A DNA stretch of 64,000 bases from Mesodorylaimus sp. YZB2_4 (GCA_030248295.1 JASANH010001409.1:186001-250000); one strand, 5' to 3'. Shown: positions 34,439 through 48,162, numbered from the stretch's first letter. Translations and numbers: made by a program. The notes: generated by a model not told the origin, from the letters alone.

Positions 34439-35766
34439 ATGGAATGCTATCAATGTCATAAGAAGGGTAAGTGGACGGGAAAAAGGTTCTTGCTGTTGTG
34501 CACGTCTACAGTGCTAATGTGCAACGTTCTCATTGATATTTTAGGACATTTCGCTCGCGAATGCCCGCAAGCAGCATTGGGGCGTGGCGGCGGAATGGCG
34601 TTTGGTGGACGTGGCGGTGGTGGAGGCGGTGGATTTGGCGGTGGAGGTGGAGGTTTTGGACGTGGTCGAGGACGTGGCGGTGGAAGATCGGGTAAGTCTG
34701 AAGTCAGTCGGCTTCTTTGTGGTATTTTCCTCCATAATTGAGCGGAGCTTATATGCTAATGCGCCATGCATGCTGATGGGCTTGTCTCAGCGAGCCCTGT
34801 CGAGCCATTCAAATGACGGCTGATGAAGTGCAGCAGTTGCGGGCCAACTCGCACGGGTATGAGAAGGTCAAGCTTGTGTGGGATCTCGTTCGGCAGGAGC
34901 GTTTGTGGTTTTTTAGGGGTCTAATTTTGCCACCAGCTTAGTACATACATGCCTTCCATGTAGATCATGTACGCTTTGCTTGTAGATCGTTGTTACCGTT
35001 GCAATCGTTTCGGTCATTTGGCGCGGGACTGTCGGGAAACGGAGGATCGTTGTTATCGTTGCAACGGAACGGGCCATATTGCGAAGGAATGTCCGAACGT
35101 GGGCGTTGGTGACCAAGGTAACAAGCGAGTAATTTGTAGTCTTGGCAAATTTCCTTGTTGAATGTGCTTACGTTTTCAGGAGCATGTTATAATTGCGGCA
35201 AGAGCGGGCATTTGGCTCGAGATTGTGCGGAAAGAACGGACAATCCTGGCGGCGGCATGCGTTACCCTGGAGCTGGTGCCGCAGGTGGCGGTTCCACTTG
35301 TTACAATTGTGGCCGTACTGGGCATTTCGCTCGCGAGTGTCCACGTGGAGGGAATCCAGGAATCAATAATCGAAGCTTTGGTGGAGGCGAGGAACGGAAA
35401 GTAAGAACTTATTTTATCTCGATAGACATTCATGAAATGATTTTGATTAGTGTTACGTCTGCGGTAAACTGGGTCATATCTCGCGTGAATGCCCGCAAGG
35501 CGATTCGGACAGCAAGAAATGTTATATTTGCGGAAAGGGCGGTCATATATCGCGCAATTGCCCGGATGGACCCGATGGTAACGCGACCGACAGCGGTGGC
35601 CTCAATTTTCGTTGTTCCAAGTAAGCCCGTTGTTTCTGCTTGCCTGAGGGGCGAACCAAAGCTGCCTTCGGTCACGCTCTGAAGGATGGTGTCGGTGCTG
35701 TACACCCTGTGTTGTTTCAGATGCAACGATCCGGGCCACTTGGCGCAAGACTGCACGAACGCCTAG
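34439..35766 (+). CDS. CNBP: CCHC zinc-knuckle nucleic-acid-binding protein (CNBP/ZNF9)
   Basis: Six exons: 34439-34466, 34545-34691, 34986-35117, 35180-35400, 35451-35620, 35721-35766, giving 247 aa. It contains eight CX2CX4HX4C knuckles; examples are [42 protein letters not shown] and the terminal [14 protein letters not shown]. The first knuckle is followed by a Gly/Arg RGG box (residues about 20-60), the hallmark order of CNBP. The protein binds single-stranded G-rich DNA and RNA and supports translation and transcription, in cytoplasm and nucleus. Vertebrate CNBP has seven knuckles, so this version has one more, plus a second Gly-rich linker between knuckles 4 and 5. Introns split two knuckles. 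All Cys and His ligands are present. Confidence 0.95.
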
Positions 35767-36800
35767 AGCACGTAGCTGAACGGGGCGATGTGGTGGAGCC
35801 ACCAACAGGCTACGAAGCTTTTCGTGTGTACCCGTACGGTGAGGTTAGAGGTAGTGGTAGGGGGCTGGTGTGCGTGTGTACATGTTGATTTGGGGTTTGT
35901 CGGGAGGACGTAGGTGGACTGGTGGTTAGTGAAGTCTAGGTCATGTGGTTGCGTGTGGTAGTTGAGGGTGATACCTTACTAGGGCTCGCTAGGCTGCGTA
36001 TGTGTCGGCGTTATTGTATAGCACATTGCGCTATTCCCGTTGATTTCTTTATCTCTGGGTTTTGGTAGTGGTTGTTGGAGCAGGTGGTGTGTTATGTGAG
36101 GGGGATGGGGGAGACGAGTAGGGTTTATATTTATGAGTGTCAGGACGGGTTATCTGGTGTATTGTGGTAGAGTGCAGTACTGGCTTTGTTAGGGTGGGAT
36201 GACGCGACTGCCCGTGTTACCTGCCTGCTAAGACTTTTCTTTCTTGCACGGGTTGATATAACCAGGAGAAGCGTAACATGGCGAGGGAGAGTTAGTGCAT
36301 TCGATGTCATAGAGTTTATATATTTCCTTAGATGGTCGTAGACGGATGATATTTGCTGTTGAACTCGGTATAGTAGACTGCGAGACATTATCTTGTGCCG
36401 TGGGATAGCATTCCTGGAGCACTTGACATTTGTAAAATTGATGTTTTTCTGCTTGGGGCGATCGATTTTGTGGTCCGCAGTTGCGCTGGTTAAAGAAAAA
36501 TGTCGAAACCAAACAGGATTTTTACGTGAAGTCATGCAGCAAGAATTTCTGTAGGGACTATAATTTGAATCTGCCGCATTTCCGGGATGATGTTCAGGTA
36601 CCTAGTGCGGCGGGAGCGGCCATATTGTTGGTTTCGTGCCAGCCGGATGTTGCTATCTGGCGGAGAGGCTGGCGGCTGGCTGGATCCGTCCGGTTGCGTA
36701 AGGAAGTGTTTTCTTGTACCTAATATACGTAGTTCCTGTGTCGAAAAATGATCGGTTTAGGATTGAAATATGACATAAGTTTATGGGTTTTGTTTTGCAG
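35767..36800. other. CNBP 3' flank and DNMT3 5' flank
   Basis: G/T-rich 3' region of CNBP, then a possible non-terminal exon at about 36488-36597 (NVETKQDFYVKSCSKNFC...) ending at gtacct. That exon could belong to the 5' end of the DNMT3 gene, but its phase does not match the next exon. Confidence 0.35.
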
Positions 36801-36895
36801 GGCACGGGATCGTGCAGCGGGCGCGGATTAGGCCTTCGCGGACGAGCGGACAGATCGAAAAAATTGGGAATCGCCAAGATAAGATATCACCAGAA

Positions 36896-39800
36896 ATGAA
36901 AGATGCGCAGCAGCAACGACGTAAGAGAAAGTTAGCAACGAATGAGAAAGGAACATCGAGCGGCTCCTCGGTAACGTCTTCATCGAGTGAGAAGACCGAG
37001 AATGGAAGTGGACGGCAACGTCGATCTAGTGCTGGTGTTGCTGCCCTGGCGAAACAAGATCCTCGCCAAGTCATCAAGGGGCTCGCTGGCGGTGGAAAAG
37101 GAACGATTGAAGATAAGGGACATTGCGAAGAGGACACGAAGGCGATGGTGATTGGATCGGATGAAGGCATGGTAAGCGGCACCCACTGAGCTCAGGACTG
37201 GTCACGGAATCGAATCACTTGAAAAGTTGTGTTTCGGTTCGTGGTTATTTTTTAAATTAGTCGTTTACTGATTTCTTATGACGCAGATTTTTGCTCTGAT
37301 TGTTTCGCCTTTAAATCTATGCACCAGTCTATTTGCAGACCATCGGTGACGTCGTGTGGGCGAGATTGTCATGCCGAGCTCCGTGGTGGCCGGCCGCCAT
37401 AATTGATCCGCGCATGTGCGGTTATGAACTGAACGATCGTGTTTGGGTTTTTTGGCTTGGAGACAGTCGAATTTCGGACGTGAGTGTGTATTTCACTTTT
37501 GTATACTCGATAGTTTGCTCGGCAATTGGTGCAGTTCTCATCCGAAATTGGGGGAGTAGTTGCAGTTGTGCGACGGAGCGATGGGCTTTTTGTGCTAGTC
37601 GACCTAAATCTCAAACTCGATTTGTCACGAGATGAAAATATCAGGTATGACAGTGCTTTTTGCTTTTTAGGTTGACAAAGGCATGGTGAAAAATTTGTCA
37701 GAAAACTTTTCTACCTGTTTTCGAAGCGGTGGCTCGCAAAATTATATGACTTCAGTGCGTAAGGCTGTTGAGGTGAGCGAATTTAATCTTTTTTACTCTC
37801 TTCCTTCCGCGTCTGGCTTAAACGCGTGTTTATACTTTATTCGATCTCTCTTCGTATAGTGGGTACTGCTTCGGCTGCGGCGAGTCGTAGTCTGTGTTAG
37901 AGTGCCTAGCGCCTAGCCAGCGTCCCCAGTTCAATAGCTGTCTGCTGATTTATGCGGCTGGACGCTATAGTTAGGCTGCTTGGCTAGTAAAACTCGCGGC
38001 AAGGTGCAACGGAGGCGTTGATGGCCGACTAGGCCAGCCGTGGCTGCCTGTTGGATGGCATGAATGTATTATCTGCTTATACCTATATCACTCGCCCATG
38101 ATTGATTTGCAGTTTTTTGCCATCGTCCAGTCTATACATCGGCGGCTGGCCACTGGCTTGTTTGTCTGAGTGACCACTGTAGATAGATAGTGCGCAGATG
38201 CAGTGGCGGACTCGGACATAAGAGGCGCTCGTAATTGCGACTTCTGCGAGAGGTGGGGGGGAGGACAGAAAAATATGGCGCCCTATTGATTGTAATGTGC
38301 CCACTGTGCTGGATTATGTCTTTGCGATATGCATTTGCTTTATTTATTTTAGATCTGCGCCAAGCGTGCTGGAAATTCGGTTAGCGACGATCCGATCGAG
38401 TGGGCGTTGACGAATTTCTCACAGTCTGCCACCAATTGCAAGGCCAAACGTGGCGACGATGTTCGTTACGGGGTGTGCTTGGCCAGCAATTGTAAGTTGA
38501 ACTTGATTGTGCCCTGGGTTCCGTCGACTAGGTCAAGGCTGTGTACACGAGTAGTGCATGACTTGACGAGTGTCCTTTTGAGAGCGATGGTCGGAAAAGA
38601 GTTTCTATGCGCATACATTATTGTGCTGGCCTGGTGATATTTATAGAGGCGCTTTCATTTTTAGGCAACGACGCTTTACCCGATTTCATTGTTGCTCGCT
38701 TATCAGAAATTCGCGAATTGCAAGAAAGTAAATTAAGTGGTGAATCGAGCGATGAATCGGGAGATGACGGCGATGACGAAGAAGACGAAATAGAAATGAA
38801 TGTACGCCCGCCCAAGTTGTCCAGACCAGATGACGTGGTGGAAGAAGAAGATGATGAAAATTCGGATACTTCGGACACGAATGACAGTAATTCGTTTAGT
38901 TCGCCAGCAAAATCCAATCCGAATGATAGCAAGGAGCAGCGAGCTGCTCGTCGCGTAATTGGTAATAAGATTTTGCATTTTTTTAATTTGATTTTAATAA
39001 TTATCAATTTTTCGTTAATTGATGCATTTTTTAGTCACTCAAAAATCGTTGAACGAGTTTTGTTTGTGCTGCGGCTCGACGACGGGCTTGTACACCAGTC
39101 ATCCGATGTTTGAAGGGAAAATGTGCAAAGGATGTTGTGTAAGTGGGGTTATTGACACTGATTTCAAAGCGTGTAATTGGTAATTTTATATTTTCAGGTT
39201 TGGTACAAAGAAGTTTGCTTTGTGTACGATCAGGATGGGAAGAAGGTATGTTTTAGCAAAGTGGGCTGGGGAGGGGTATGAATTGTAGTCCATTTTCAAA
39301 GATGCGTTTTACTCGTATCACAGCACTAACCACTTACACAACATACTCTCAGTCCGCAGAGAAGTCATTTTCTTGTCACTGTTGATCAATTGACTAACCG
39401 AATGAAGGTTGATCAGCTGATAAACAGGAGATAATTCAATCTATGCGGGATTTTATGTTTTGCACTTGTAATCTGGGAGCTTAGAATCTAGTTTTTACGG
39501 GAAAACTTTAAAAAATCGCAAACCTGTGTTTGGCAATCACTTGCAACTAGGCCTATGAAAACTGATAGGAACCCTGCAGCTGCCATTCGTTGTGTTTTGA
39601 GAACAGGGACCATATTTTGCTTGGTCGAATGTGGTTGAAATGACTTTGGGTCATGTTTTCAGGAGCACTGTTCAGTGTGCGGATGCGGTGGAGACTTGTT
39701 GATATGTGATCACAGCAACTGCACCAAGTATGTGCAGCAGGGATGGTTTGGGATGTGGCTAAGATGAGATAGTTTTTAGTGTCTTCTGCAAGGACTGTAT

Positions 39801-41359
39801 CGTGACCTTGGATTCGGCCGACAGTTTACAACAGGTAAGGAGGACGGGTGTTTGGGTTGGCTGGGTCTGGAGAGGACGTTTTTATTGCAGATTTTGGACA
39901 CGGATCCGTGGCGATGTTACTTGTGTACTGGACGACCAGTAGGCTTGTTAAGACCCAAAAAGGACTGGGAAAAGAACGTTTTCGGATTGTTCAAAACGTC
40001 GAATATTTTGGATGTGAGTTGAAAGTTTTATTATTTTATGTTGGAGAATTGATTAAAATTGATTTTAGGATATCGATTTGTCGCTGATTCCGAAGGACAA
40101 GAGACCCATTCGTGTATTGTCGCTGTTCGATGGAGTGGGAACTGGTAAGAGGGGGGGGGGGGTTGTAGTGGGGTGGGATTCGCACGGACATGGTTTATCG
40201 ATTCAGGCAAGGTTGTGCTGGACGAGCTGGGTATGGACATCGGAGCGTATTATTGTTCGGAAATCGATGACGACGCCACTTTGGTTACTCGTGTCAATCA
40301 TCCCAAAGCGATCACGTACTTGGGCGATGTTCGAACTGTGGATTTGGAAACGGTATGATGATTGGTGGCCGGGGTGTGTCAGATTGGCAAGGACTGCATT
40401 TTAGCTGAAGGAAATATCTCCCATCGATTTATTGATCGGTGGTTCGCCATGCAATGACATCAGCATCGCCAATCCGAAGCGTCGCGGCTTGTACGGTAAG
40501 AGGGGAGTGGGGGGAGTCGTGGCTGGTCTCCGCATGGATGGATTTTTTAGATCCCGAAGGCACGGGCATTCTTTTTTTCGAGTATTACCGCATTTTGCAA
40601 AGCCTGTTGCAAATGAATGCCAAGGAAGGCCGAAATTTGTTTTGGTTGTTCGAAAATGTGGCGAGTATGCGCGAGCAGTATCGCTCGGTCATCAATCGGT
40701 TTTTGGGAGTAAGTGGTCGGGACTGGGGATCGGACAACGTGCTGATGCTGTTGCGTTTCAGAGGCCGCCCGCTTTGTTCGATTCGTGTCATTTCTCGGCG
40801 CAAAATCGGGCTCGATACTTCTGGGGAAATATTCCGGGAATGTACAGGTGAGAGAGCTAGTGTGTTCGAGCTTGGACAGCTGGGACAGTGTGATTTTGGT
40901 TTAGTAACAACGTGCCGAGCGGCCAAAATCGCCCTCCAATTGTCGAGGACATTCTGACGCCGCATTGCGGACGCGTGGCCAAGGTAAGAGGGAGAGTGTT
41001 GTCTGATTGAGTGATGCACCTGCTATGGTTGTAGATGGAGAAAGTGCGAACGGTAACCACGCGGACGAATAGTTTGAAGCAAGGGCGAACATTCTCCGTT
41101 TGCCCTGTTGCCATGGATGGAAAGCCGGACACGTTGTGGCCGACCGAGCTGGAGACGTAAGGAGGACGGTGGCAAGTGGAGTGTGTGCCTTATCGGTTGT
41201 GTTTTCAGGCTGTTCGGCTTGCCTCGCCATTACACCGACGTGGGCAGTTTGTCGCCGACGAAACGGCAGAAGCTGATTGGACAAGGCTGGACGGTGCCGG
41301 TGGTGAAGCACATCATGCGCCCGCTGCAACGTTTCTACAAGACCAAAGAGACCAAGTAA
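36896..41359 (+). CDS. DNMT3: DNA (cytosine-5) methyltransferase DNMT3, copy A (PWWP-ADD-MTase)
   Basis: Eighteen exons were traced, 752 aa from the Met at 36896. The first exon is open upstream to 36801, so the start may be earlier. Order: basic Ser-rich N-terminus; PWWP domain (about 93-200) with GDVVWARLSC and APWWPA; acidic linker 220-318; ADD zinc domain about 319-440 (CLCCGS, CKGC, CSVCGCGGDLLICD, FCKDC, CYLC); methyltransferase from 451. Catalytic motifs are present: I LFDGVGTGK, IV GGSPCND with the nucleophile near Cys540, VI FENV near 590, VIII NRARYFWGN, and X GQGWTVPVVKHI near the C-terminus. It should add methyl from S-adenosylmethionine to cytosine de novo in the nucleus, with ADD reading unmodified H3K4 and PWWP reading methylated H3K36 by family. 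Exons include 37339-37479, 39035-39138, 40069-40144, 40405-40495 and 41209-41359. Nothing is missing. Confidence 0.95.
40151..40162 (+). repeat. poly-G tract (12 G) in DNMT3 copy A intron
   Basis: Lies six bases inside an intron, immediately after the donor of the exon carrying methyltransferase motif I (gtaaga then G12). Confidence 0.9.
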
Positions 41360-42343
41360 TTGATGGAGGGGTCCCGTGTGGTTCGTCGTTGTTGGTAGTT
41401 GTAAGTTTGTTGGACACAAATGTCCACTGCCATTTCGAAAAAGTTTTTTCTTATTTCATTAAAAGCCTGATGGGAGGCCCAGTGAAGTTTTAAAAGGTGG
41501 AAGTTTGGACAATTTTTAGTGCAAATTTTGTGTGTTTTTTGAAAGCATTTCTGCCAAATAGGAGCGACAACGTTATTTACAACTTTTTTTGTCTTTCTCG
41601 ACCTTGGCGCTGAGTTCTTGTCATTTTTAACTCGATGTTTTGTTTGACATTTGGGAGAGGTGTTTTTTTTGTGGTGGGTTTCTGGCTTGTGACGCCACCG
41701 AATTTGTCTTTCTCCCTAGCGTCCATGAGGAGCCGCTTTCACTGCCAAGTGTGCAATGTTACCGTTTTGTTACCTTTCTTGGTTTTTGTAGTTGCGTTAA
41801 ATCAGGAATGGTGTGTATATTTGCATGGACTCAAGGACGTAGTGGATTCGTGGTGTAGTGCGTGGCATGTGATCATCTAGTTGGTTCCCGCGTAGGCTAG
41901 GTTGATCCCTGCTATGGATATGGTCTAGGCGTAGTGGTGGTAGGTTACTGTACGTTTGCTAAGTGGCACTGATATTGAGTATTTTGCACTTATTGCTGGA
42001 CGGCGGTGCAGCGTGCTATGTGATTGGTCTAAATCTTCGTTTCGGCTTTGATGGGATCAGGTATGATATTTGTATCGCTGTCGCCATCTGCTTCGCATTC
42101 TTGTTATGGTAAGTAAAGTGCTTGGTATTTGATGATGAAGTCGTGATTGCAAGAATCGTTGATCGATTGGCCGCTATCGAGAAGTGTGCTGGGGGCTTGG
42201 TCGAATGAGATGTGCACCTTCTGAGCCTTGATGGCTAGAAGGGCCGAGGCCAGGCTTGAAACCAGGGCCGCCAAGCAAGCCCTGGGGGTGCAGGGGATCG
42301 ATTGCCAGTCGAGTCCAATTTTGCGGCCACTTTCAGCTTATCG
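41360..42343. other. 3' flank of DNMT3 copy A
   Basis: T-rich downstream sequence, no repeat found. A Met-containing open stretch at about 42050-42110 ends at a gtaagt donor and might be an upstream leader exon of SLC35B4. Confidence 0.4.
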
Positions 42344-45300
42344 ATGGACGTCCCACTAGCCATAGGGTCGGTGCTGGGGTCGTGCTGCGGCTGCATGGTC
42401 CTGGTCGAACTGCTGGCCAAGTAAGTCCGAGTTGTGGTTTCGGGGTTTGCTAAGATAATTGACTCTGCTGTTTGAGGGAGGACAATGGGTGCATGAACTT
42501 GATGACCTTCTCCACTTTTCTATTCATCTCGTTGGAAGGATTGATTTCGGAAACCAAATTCTTCACGACTCGAAACAAAATACCGATCAAGTAAGCTGTC
42601 CATTGGGGGGGAACTGATGGCCTTGGCGGGTGGTCCTTGCTGACGACTGGTTTGGTTTTTGTACTGTAAATGAACATGTAAGCTGGAGGAATTGAAGATG
42701 AAAATGGCGGAAAAATTTAAGATTAGGAAGATGGGAAATGTGTACATGCGGACGCGTTTTGGCTGATCGATCATGATGCACACTGTGGAGTCTGTGTGTG
42801 GAACTCGTGCCTGGTTGGTCATGTCGAGTTGGAGAGAACAATCAATGTGCCCTGGCTGGGAAATGTTAACCACTTGCGTTGATGTTTCAGTCGCAGGCTT
42901 TGGCTGCTCCATTCGGAGTTTCGGTTAGCCGCATCCTCTCGTACGCCTACCAGGCTTGGTTATATGTATGCATCTTGGAGCATGATTGAGCACGACGGAT
43001 GGTTCGTGGTTGCACGTTACGGATTGCAAGTTACTGTGGAGCTGTTGACAGTCAGTTGGCCCAGGTCGGCCACCCACACCGCAAGGCAGGCACTCGGCCT
43101 CGCATCAGCTGTGCAACCTGTGTCTTTGCCTTTGCAGCACATGTAACTGTAACCCGTGCTCATAAGGCAGTGTGCCCATCGATTGGCACAAGTGGCGTGT
43201 CAACCAGTCCGGTTGATGTTTCAGCAGTCTTGGGCTACTAGAGTTCTGACGATAACACTGCTTCTCTGAGTTTTATGCGGGCCACCTACGCGCCCCAAGG
43301 AGTCAGGAGGCGATAACCAGGCAGGACGTAGGTGGTGGATACGTGTTACTTAACTGAGGTTGCCCATTTCAGAGGCTACTTACCGACTGTGGTCTTGTTC
43401 TTCATGGTCAGCGTCATCAACAATTTAGCGCTAAGTTTCCACGTGCCAGTGCCTCTGCACATCATCTTCAGATCGGTATGTGCGATGGCCCTTGACCAGC
43501 AAGCATTCGTTGCAGTCTTCTCGCTGTTCAGGGCTCGCTCTTGGCCAATATGGTGCTCGGAATGTGGTTGCTAAAGAAGCGGTACTCGATGCAGAAGTAC
43601 GTGTCCATTGTGTTGATCACAGCGGGCATTATTATTTGCACTTTGGCCACTTCGAATACGTCCAAGAAGGTGGGTCGACTGAGGTGTTTGCAATTGTCTG
43701 TTTCCTGGGGCGTTATTTTCAAATGCATACCCGTAGCACGCATGCAGGCAATAAGGGCGGGCACGTTTCAGACGGCTGTTCTGTCGTTATGTGTGCACAG
43801 TATGCTGACTGTTTGCGGGTGCGCACATACTGGGATAGCTGGTGTAAGAGGGGCTTGGAGTAGTCTATACCTACAGTACTATATATGACCACACATACTG
43901 TACATAGCTAGGTGCTATGTGCGGATGATAACCACATGGGTATAGCGTGTCACCTGGGATGTTCCGTTACATTTTCCCCAATTAGTTCCGAGGAGTCTTA
44001 GTAATTAATTTGGGCTGAACCAATGAGTCATAATAGAACTTGCACACACATCCTCGAGTTGTCTTCGTTCGATGCCATTTGTCGGGCAGCAGGCAACCAG
44101 TGAAGTTGTGGTGCCTTGTTCAGCATGCCCCTCAGTGAGTCCGCTTGAGGAAGCAAGGGCAGTTGTGAGTCCGTTCGACAGCGGCAGAAGTAAATGTGGC
44201 AAGAGGAGACATGAACTAGTAGTGGCGTGACTGCCCTCGGTGACTGTGTAACGTGCAGCAGATGTGCGCATGCCACTTGAAAGGGTGGGCAGGTCAAGCA
44301 GTTGCAGGCCTTGTTTGTGCACGTTCGGTGACTGACTGGTGTCGCTTAGTTTAGGAATCGGTCAAGGAGGAAGGTTCGCATGACCAGTTCTTGGCTAGTG
44401 CCTATCTGGAATGGGTGCTCGGAGTGGCCATGTTGTGGTTCGCCTTGTTCTTCTCGGCTTTATTGGGTATAACGCAGGAGAAGATGTACACGACGTATGG
44501 AAAGCATCCCAAAGAAGCACTGTTTTATTGCGTAAGTGATCGAAGGGGTCCTTGTTATGGGCAAGGTTGGGGGTCACTGGCGTGTATGTGTTGTTGGCGA
44601 GTGTGACTTGGTAGGTTCTTTGCCGTGGGTCGTGAAGTGCGACAGACGACCAGTCGTGTCTGTGGGGCTATCACAACTGTAGATATGGATAGAGGGTCCG
44701 GTATTCAAGGGGCAAGAAAATCGAGCCCTGGTTGTACTCTTTTAGCACTTCCTTGGCTTACCCGGCTTTCTGTTCATGGCCAAGGATATCTACAATCACG
44801 CCGTGCTGTTCAGTGCGTCTGGTGAGTATGTTTTATAGTCGCCATTATTGATTGGATGTTCATTTGCATGTGTCGTTTTAGAGCCGATGGTGTTACCTGT
44901 TCTGAATACGGGCGTTCCCAAATTTTGGGTTTACTTATTCTTGTGCGATATAGCTCAGTAAGTTCTTTGTTTTGAAGGGACGGGCGTTGGGTTTGCGCAG
45001 TGTACCAAAAGTGACCCCAGTGCCAGTTTTGGATACACTGCGCTTAAATCAGGAGAGCCATCGGAGGCAGAACCAGAGGATGTGGGTGGAGGGACTCGAA
45101 GGCGAGACAGGTCCATCAGAAAGCGCAGTCATCGTGCACAGACTCGCTAGCCTGTGTCTTACTATGCAGGCCAACTAGCTTTCTATGTGTCTCCCATCTT
45201 TTAGGGTGGAGCTGGAATGAGCAAACAGTTTTGAGGAGCTGGCAGATGTGGCAGTGGCTCTACTCAGGGTCAGATTGCAGAGGACAACGAAGGGAATATG

Positions 45301-46149
45301 GAAAGGGTGTGTTACATAACTTACTCCTTGCAGAGCGGTGCGGCCGCAGGGGAGAGGGAAGAGAACTCATTGAGGGGATACTGTCTGAATGTATCATTAA
45401 TCACAAGATGGGTGTCGATACAGAATTCAGTCGTCTGCAAGATGGGATCGTGGAGTCGGCATCTGGGAACACCACCAGGGTCATGTTTCAGCTATGGGCT
45501 GCCATGGGTTCTTGGCGTGTCACTCCCTCCAGTCGTACGGAGCTGGACGTGCAGCAGTATCTTGCATCTTGTCGTAACTGTTTGGGAAGTCGCTGTGCAA
45601 GGTGCATCACTCTGAAACCCCTGGTTCATACGTGCTTAACCCGTCAGCCACCTACTCCAGGCCTCCGTGCCAGGGGGGTCATGATCGTTGACAGGCATGT
45701 TTGTACGCAGAGGCCGTCCCACAGGAAGAGAGTACCGTGCCTGAGGAAGTCAGACCTGTCGGAGGGTGTCTATGCCCACCTTGTTAGTATAACCTCGGGT
45801 AGGATGCTGACCAGTGTGTGTTTCCCTGCCATTGCCGATTGCCTGCAGTGTGAGCAGGGCCAGTTTGAGGGATGACGTCCTGGTCTCCTGTTTCAGGTAC
45901 TTCTGCATCAGGTCAGTGTATACCCTAACGGCCGAGTGTTCGTCCTTGACCGTGACGCTGGTGGTGACGCTAAGAAAATTCATCAGTCTGTTGGTCTCCA
46001 TCGTATATTTCAAGAATCCCTTTACCCTGTACCATTGGGTCGGCACTGTGTTGGTGTTCGGAGGAACTCTGGTCTTCTCGGATATCGTGGGACAAGCGAA
46101 GCAGACTTTCCGACCCAAGGGGGACAAATCACGAGAAAAGGCTGAGTGA
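42344..46149 (+). CDS. SLC35B4: nucleotide-sugar transporter SLC35B4 (UDP-GlcNAc/UDP-xylose)
   Basis: Eight exons: 42344-42420, 42477-42590, 43373-43475, 43532-43669, 44355-44531, 44746-44821, 44882-44957, 45897-46149. Phases agree and give 337 aa, matching family length. About ten membrane segments are visible. Signatures are SVINNLALSFHVPVPLHIIF, RSGSLLANMVLG, LKKRYSMQKY, GKHPKEALFYCH, LPGFLFMAKDIYNHAVLF and the C-terminal LTVTLVVTLRKFISLLVS followed by KNPFT..HW.GT. SLC35B4 exchanges cytosolic UDP-GlcNAc and UDP-xylose for luminal UMP in ER/Golgi, feeding glycosaminoglycan and N-glycan synthesis. The Met at 44 bases into the exon is at the expected distance from TM1. Long introns (up to 940 nt) contrast with the 50-100 nt introns of neighbours. 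A possible functional link to the CPG4-like proteoglycans of the window is only suggestive. Confidence 0.95.
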
Positions 46150-47408
46150 AATTAGTAGCAGTCGAGCTGATTCGCAACAGCAAAGGGATTAGTCTGAATT
46201 AGGTCCGTAGTGATTGTGCACCTGAACTGTGCACTAGTGCGTCCCAGTACTGTAGTTCTGCGGGTGTAATACTGTGCATGGTAGGATGTGTTTTGGAGAG
46301 CACAAATTGAATTGTAGCTAAGCTTGTTGCTGATGATCCCTGGGCGATATTGTATTTAAATATATTGTCGACTTTCGGCGGAGTTTCGCGCCAAATTCCA
46401 GTTTTGAGTTTGAATTTCGCGCCATGTGTATTTTTTGCTGCCTGAGAATCAAAAAACCGCGAAAGTATGAAATCGAAATTTGCTGTTCGCGGTATTTTTA
46501 GCACTGTTGTGTGATTGGTAGAATGGAGTGAGAAACAGTCCTCGAGTCAGCATGTTGACCAGAACGGTCCCCATTCATATATTCATATTTGGAGTGGATC
46601 TCTGGTGGCTCGACAGACTTTTATGCTTTCGGATCTTCTTCCGATTGGATTTTTCGAACCGTGGCGACCATGGAAATGGCGTTGGAATAGAAGAGAAGGC
46701 ATTCCTGAGCCTGTCATGACACACCCACACTAGCGGGCTGGATTAGGCGCCACTGATTGGCCACACACTACAGTCAGAAATGGATGCGCAGTCATGGCTC
46801 CAGTCTTCTACCGTATGGTCGTCGTGCGGTTCTGTCTGGCGCATTTTTGCACCGCTGATGCAGCCAGTGCATGTGGTCGACAAGACAAGACGCGGTATTA
46901 TCCGGTCATGGGTTACCTCAATCAGCAACTCCAACCTGACCTGTTCTTGCCTAGACCTACCGTAACCCGATGCCACCACTTAGATTATGAGGGCAACCTA
47001 AGAACCCGTGTGCTATCCCGATCCAACTCACACACCAATCACGCTTACCGCACCGTCTCGGTGACCGCCGATCCGACGCGCACCCAAGACGCTGAGACGA
47101 ATAAGGGGCTATGCTCGAGAGAGCCCTTGGCCCGATCCGTCACGTCCCTGTCCACTCCAACGCCACACACTTGAGTTCAGTCCTCGGCCGGGTTCGCCTC
47201 GTCGCACCGCCTCGTCGCCTCGATCGCCTCGCTGATAAGGCGAATAGACCAAAACACAAGACGAAATTTCAAGACGACTTTACCGAACCGAATCCTTCAA
47301 CTGAACTAACTAAACTGTACGAAATCAGGCACAGCGCACCAAAAGGCGGGTCAACCTCATCGTCAATCCTCCAATCACATCACATCCTTCAGGGTCTTCA
47401 CTGGTAAC

Positions 47409-47465
47409 GAGCGCCCTCTGGTTCGTCCGCGAGCGCCCTCTGGTTCGTCCGCGAGCGCCCCCTGT
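47409..47465 (+). repeat. 22-bp tandem repeat, about 2.6 copies
   Basis: The unit GAGCGCCCTCTGGTTCGTCC plus GC is present twice exactly, followed by a partial degenerate copy. Confidence 0.85.
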
Positions 47466-48151
47466 TCGCTGGTCTTGCTCTTGTCCGAGGTGGTCGCTGG
47501 TCGACGTCTGGCGCACGTGAACGCCACCCGCTGGGCTCGAGGTCGTGGCGAGGCCCAATGCTGAGGCGGCGAGTGTGTCCCGACGGCAGCACGTGCCCCG
47601 TCCAGGCTCACCACACTCGGCATGAGCACCGCACGTGCCTTTCGCTCCGGCCTCGACCTCGCAATCGCCGCTAGACGGTGCTGCCATCGACCTGGTCCTT
47701 CCCTGACCATTGTCCACCTTCCAAATTTATGACCTCGTTTTGATCGTCCGGGCTGTCAAATCCGTCTCCTAATCCGCTTGTTTTCGCCAGATTCGAATCG
47801 CAAACGGGCGGGAAGATGAGCTTACTGTACCGGAATGGCACATTCGCAACAACGGAATGGCGCAAGTGAATTCCGACGATTCAGCGTTGAATATCCCTCA
47901 ACATTGCACATATGTCTGTTTTCCATCCCAAAAGAAAACAGTTTGTAAACAGCAGTTATACAAGGACATGCACAAGCACTGATGGTTTCAGACAGTGCTT
48001 TTCGAGTGTCGCCTTGTAATATGTGTATGTCGATATGTTTCCTGCCTGTCCCACGATCATAGTGCGTTGAAGCGTTTACGTGAGGAATCTACAGTACAGT
48101 ACAGTGCGGTATGGGCGCGTGCCGAAGTGACCAGGGACGTGAGTCCCCTCT

Positions 48152-48162
48152 GGGGGGGGGGG
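48152..48162 (+). repeat. poly-G tract (about 11 G)
   Basis: Uninterrupted G run in gene-poor DNA. Confidence 0.9.

Noticed and set aside
47325-47717. GC-rich 110-130-codon minus-strand ORFs
   Set aside because: Three overlapping frames are open at once over a tandem repeat, typical of composition bias rather than coding.
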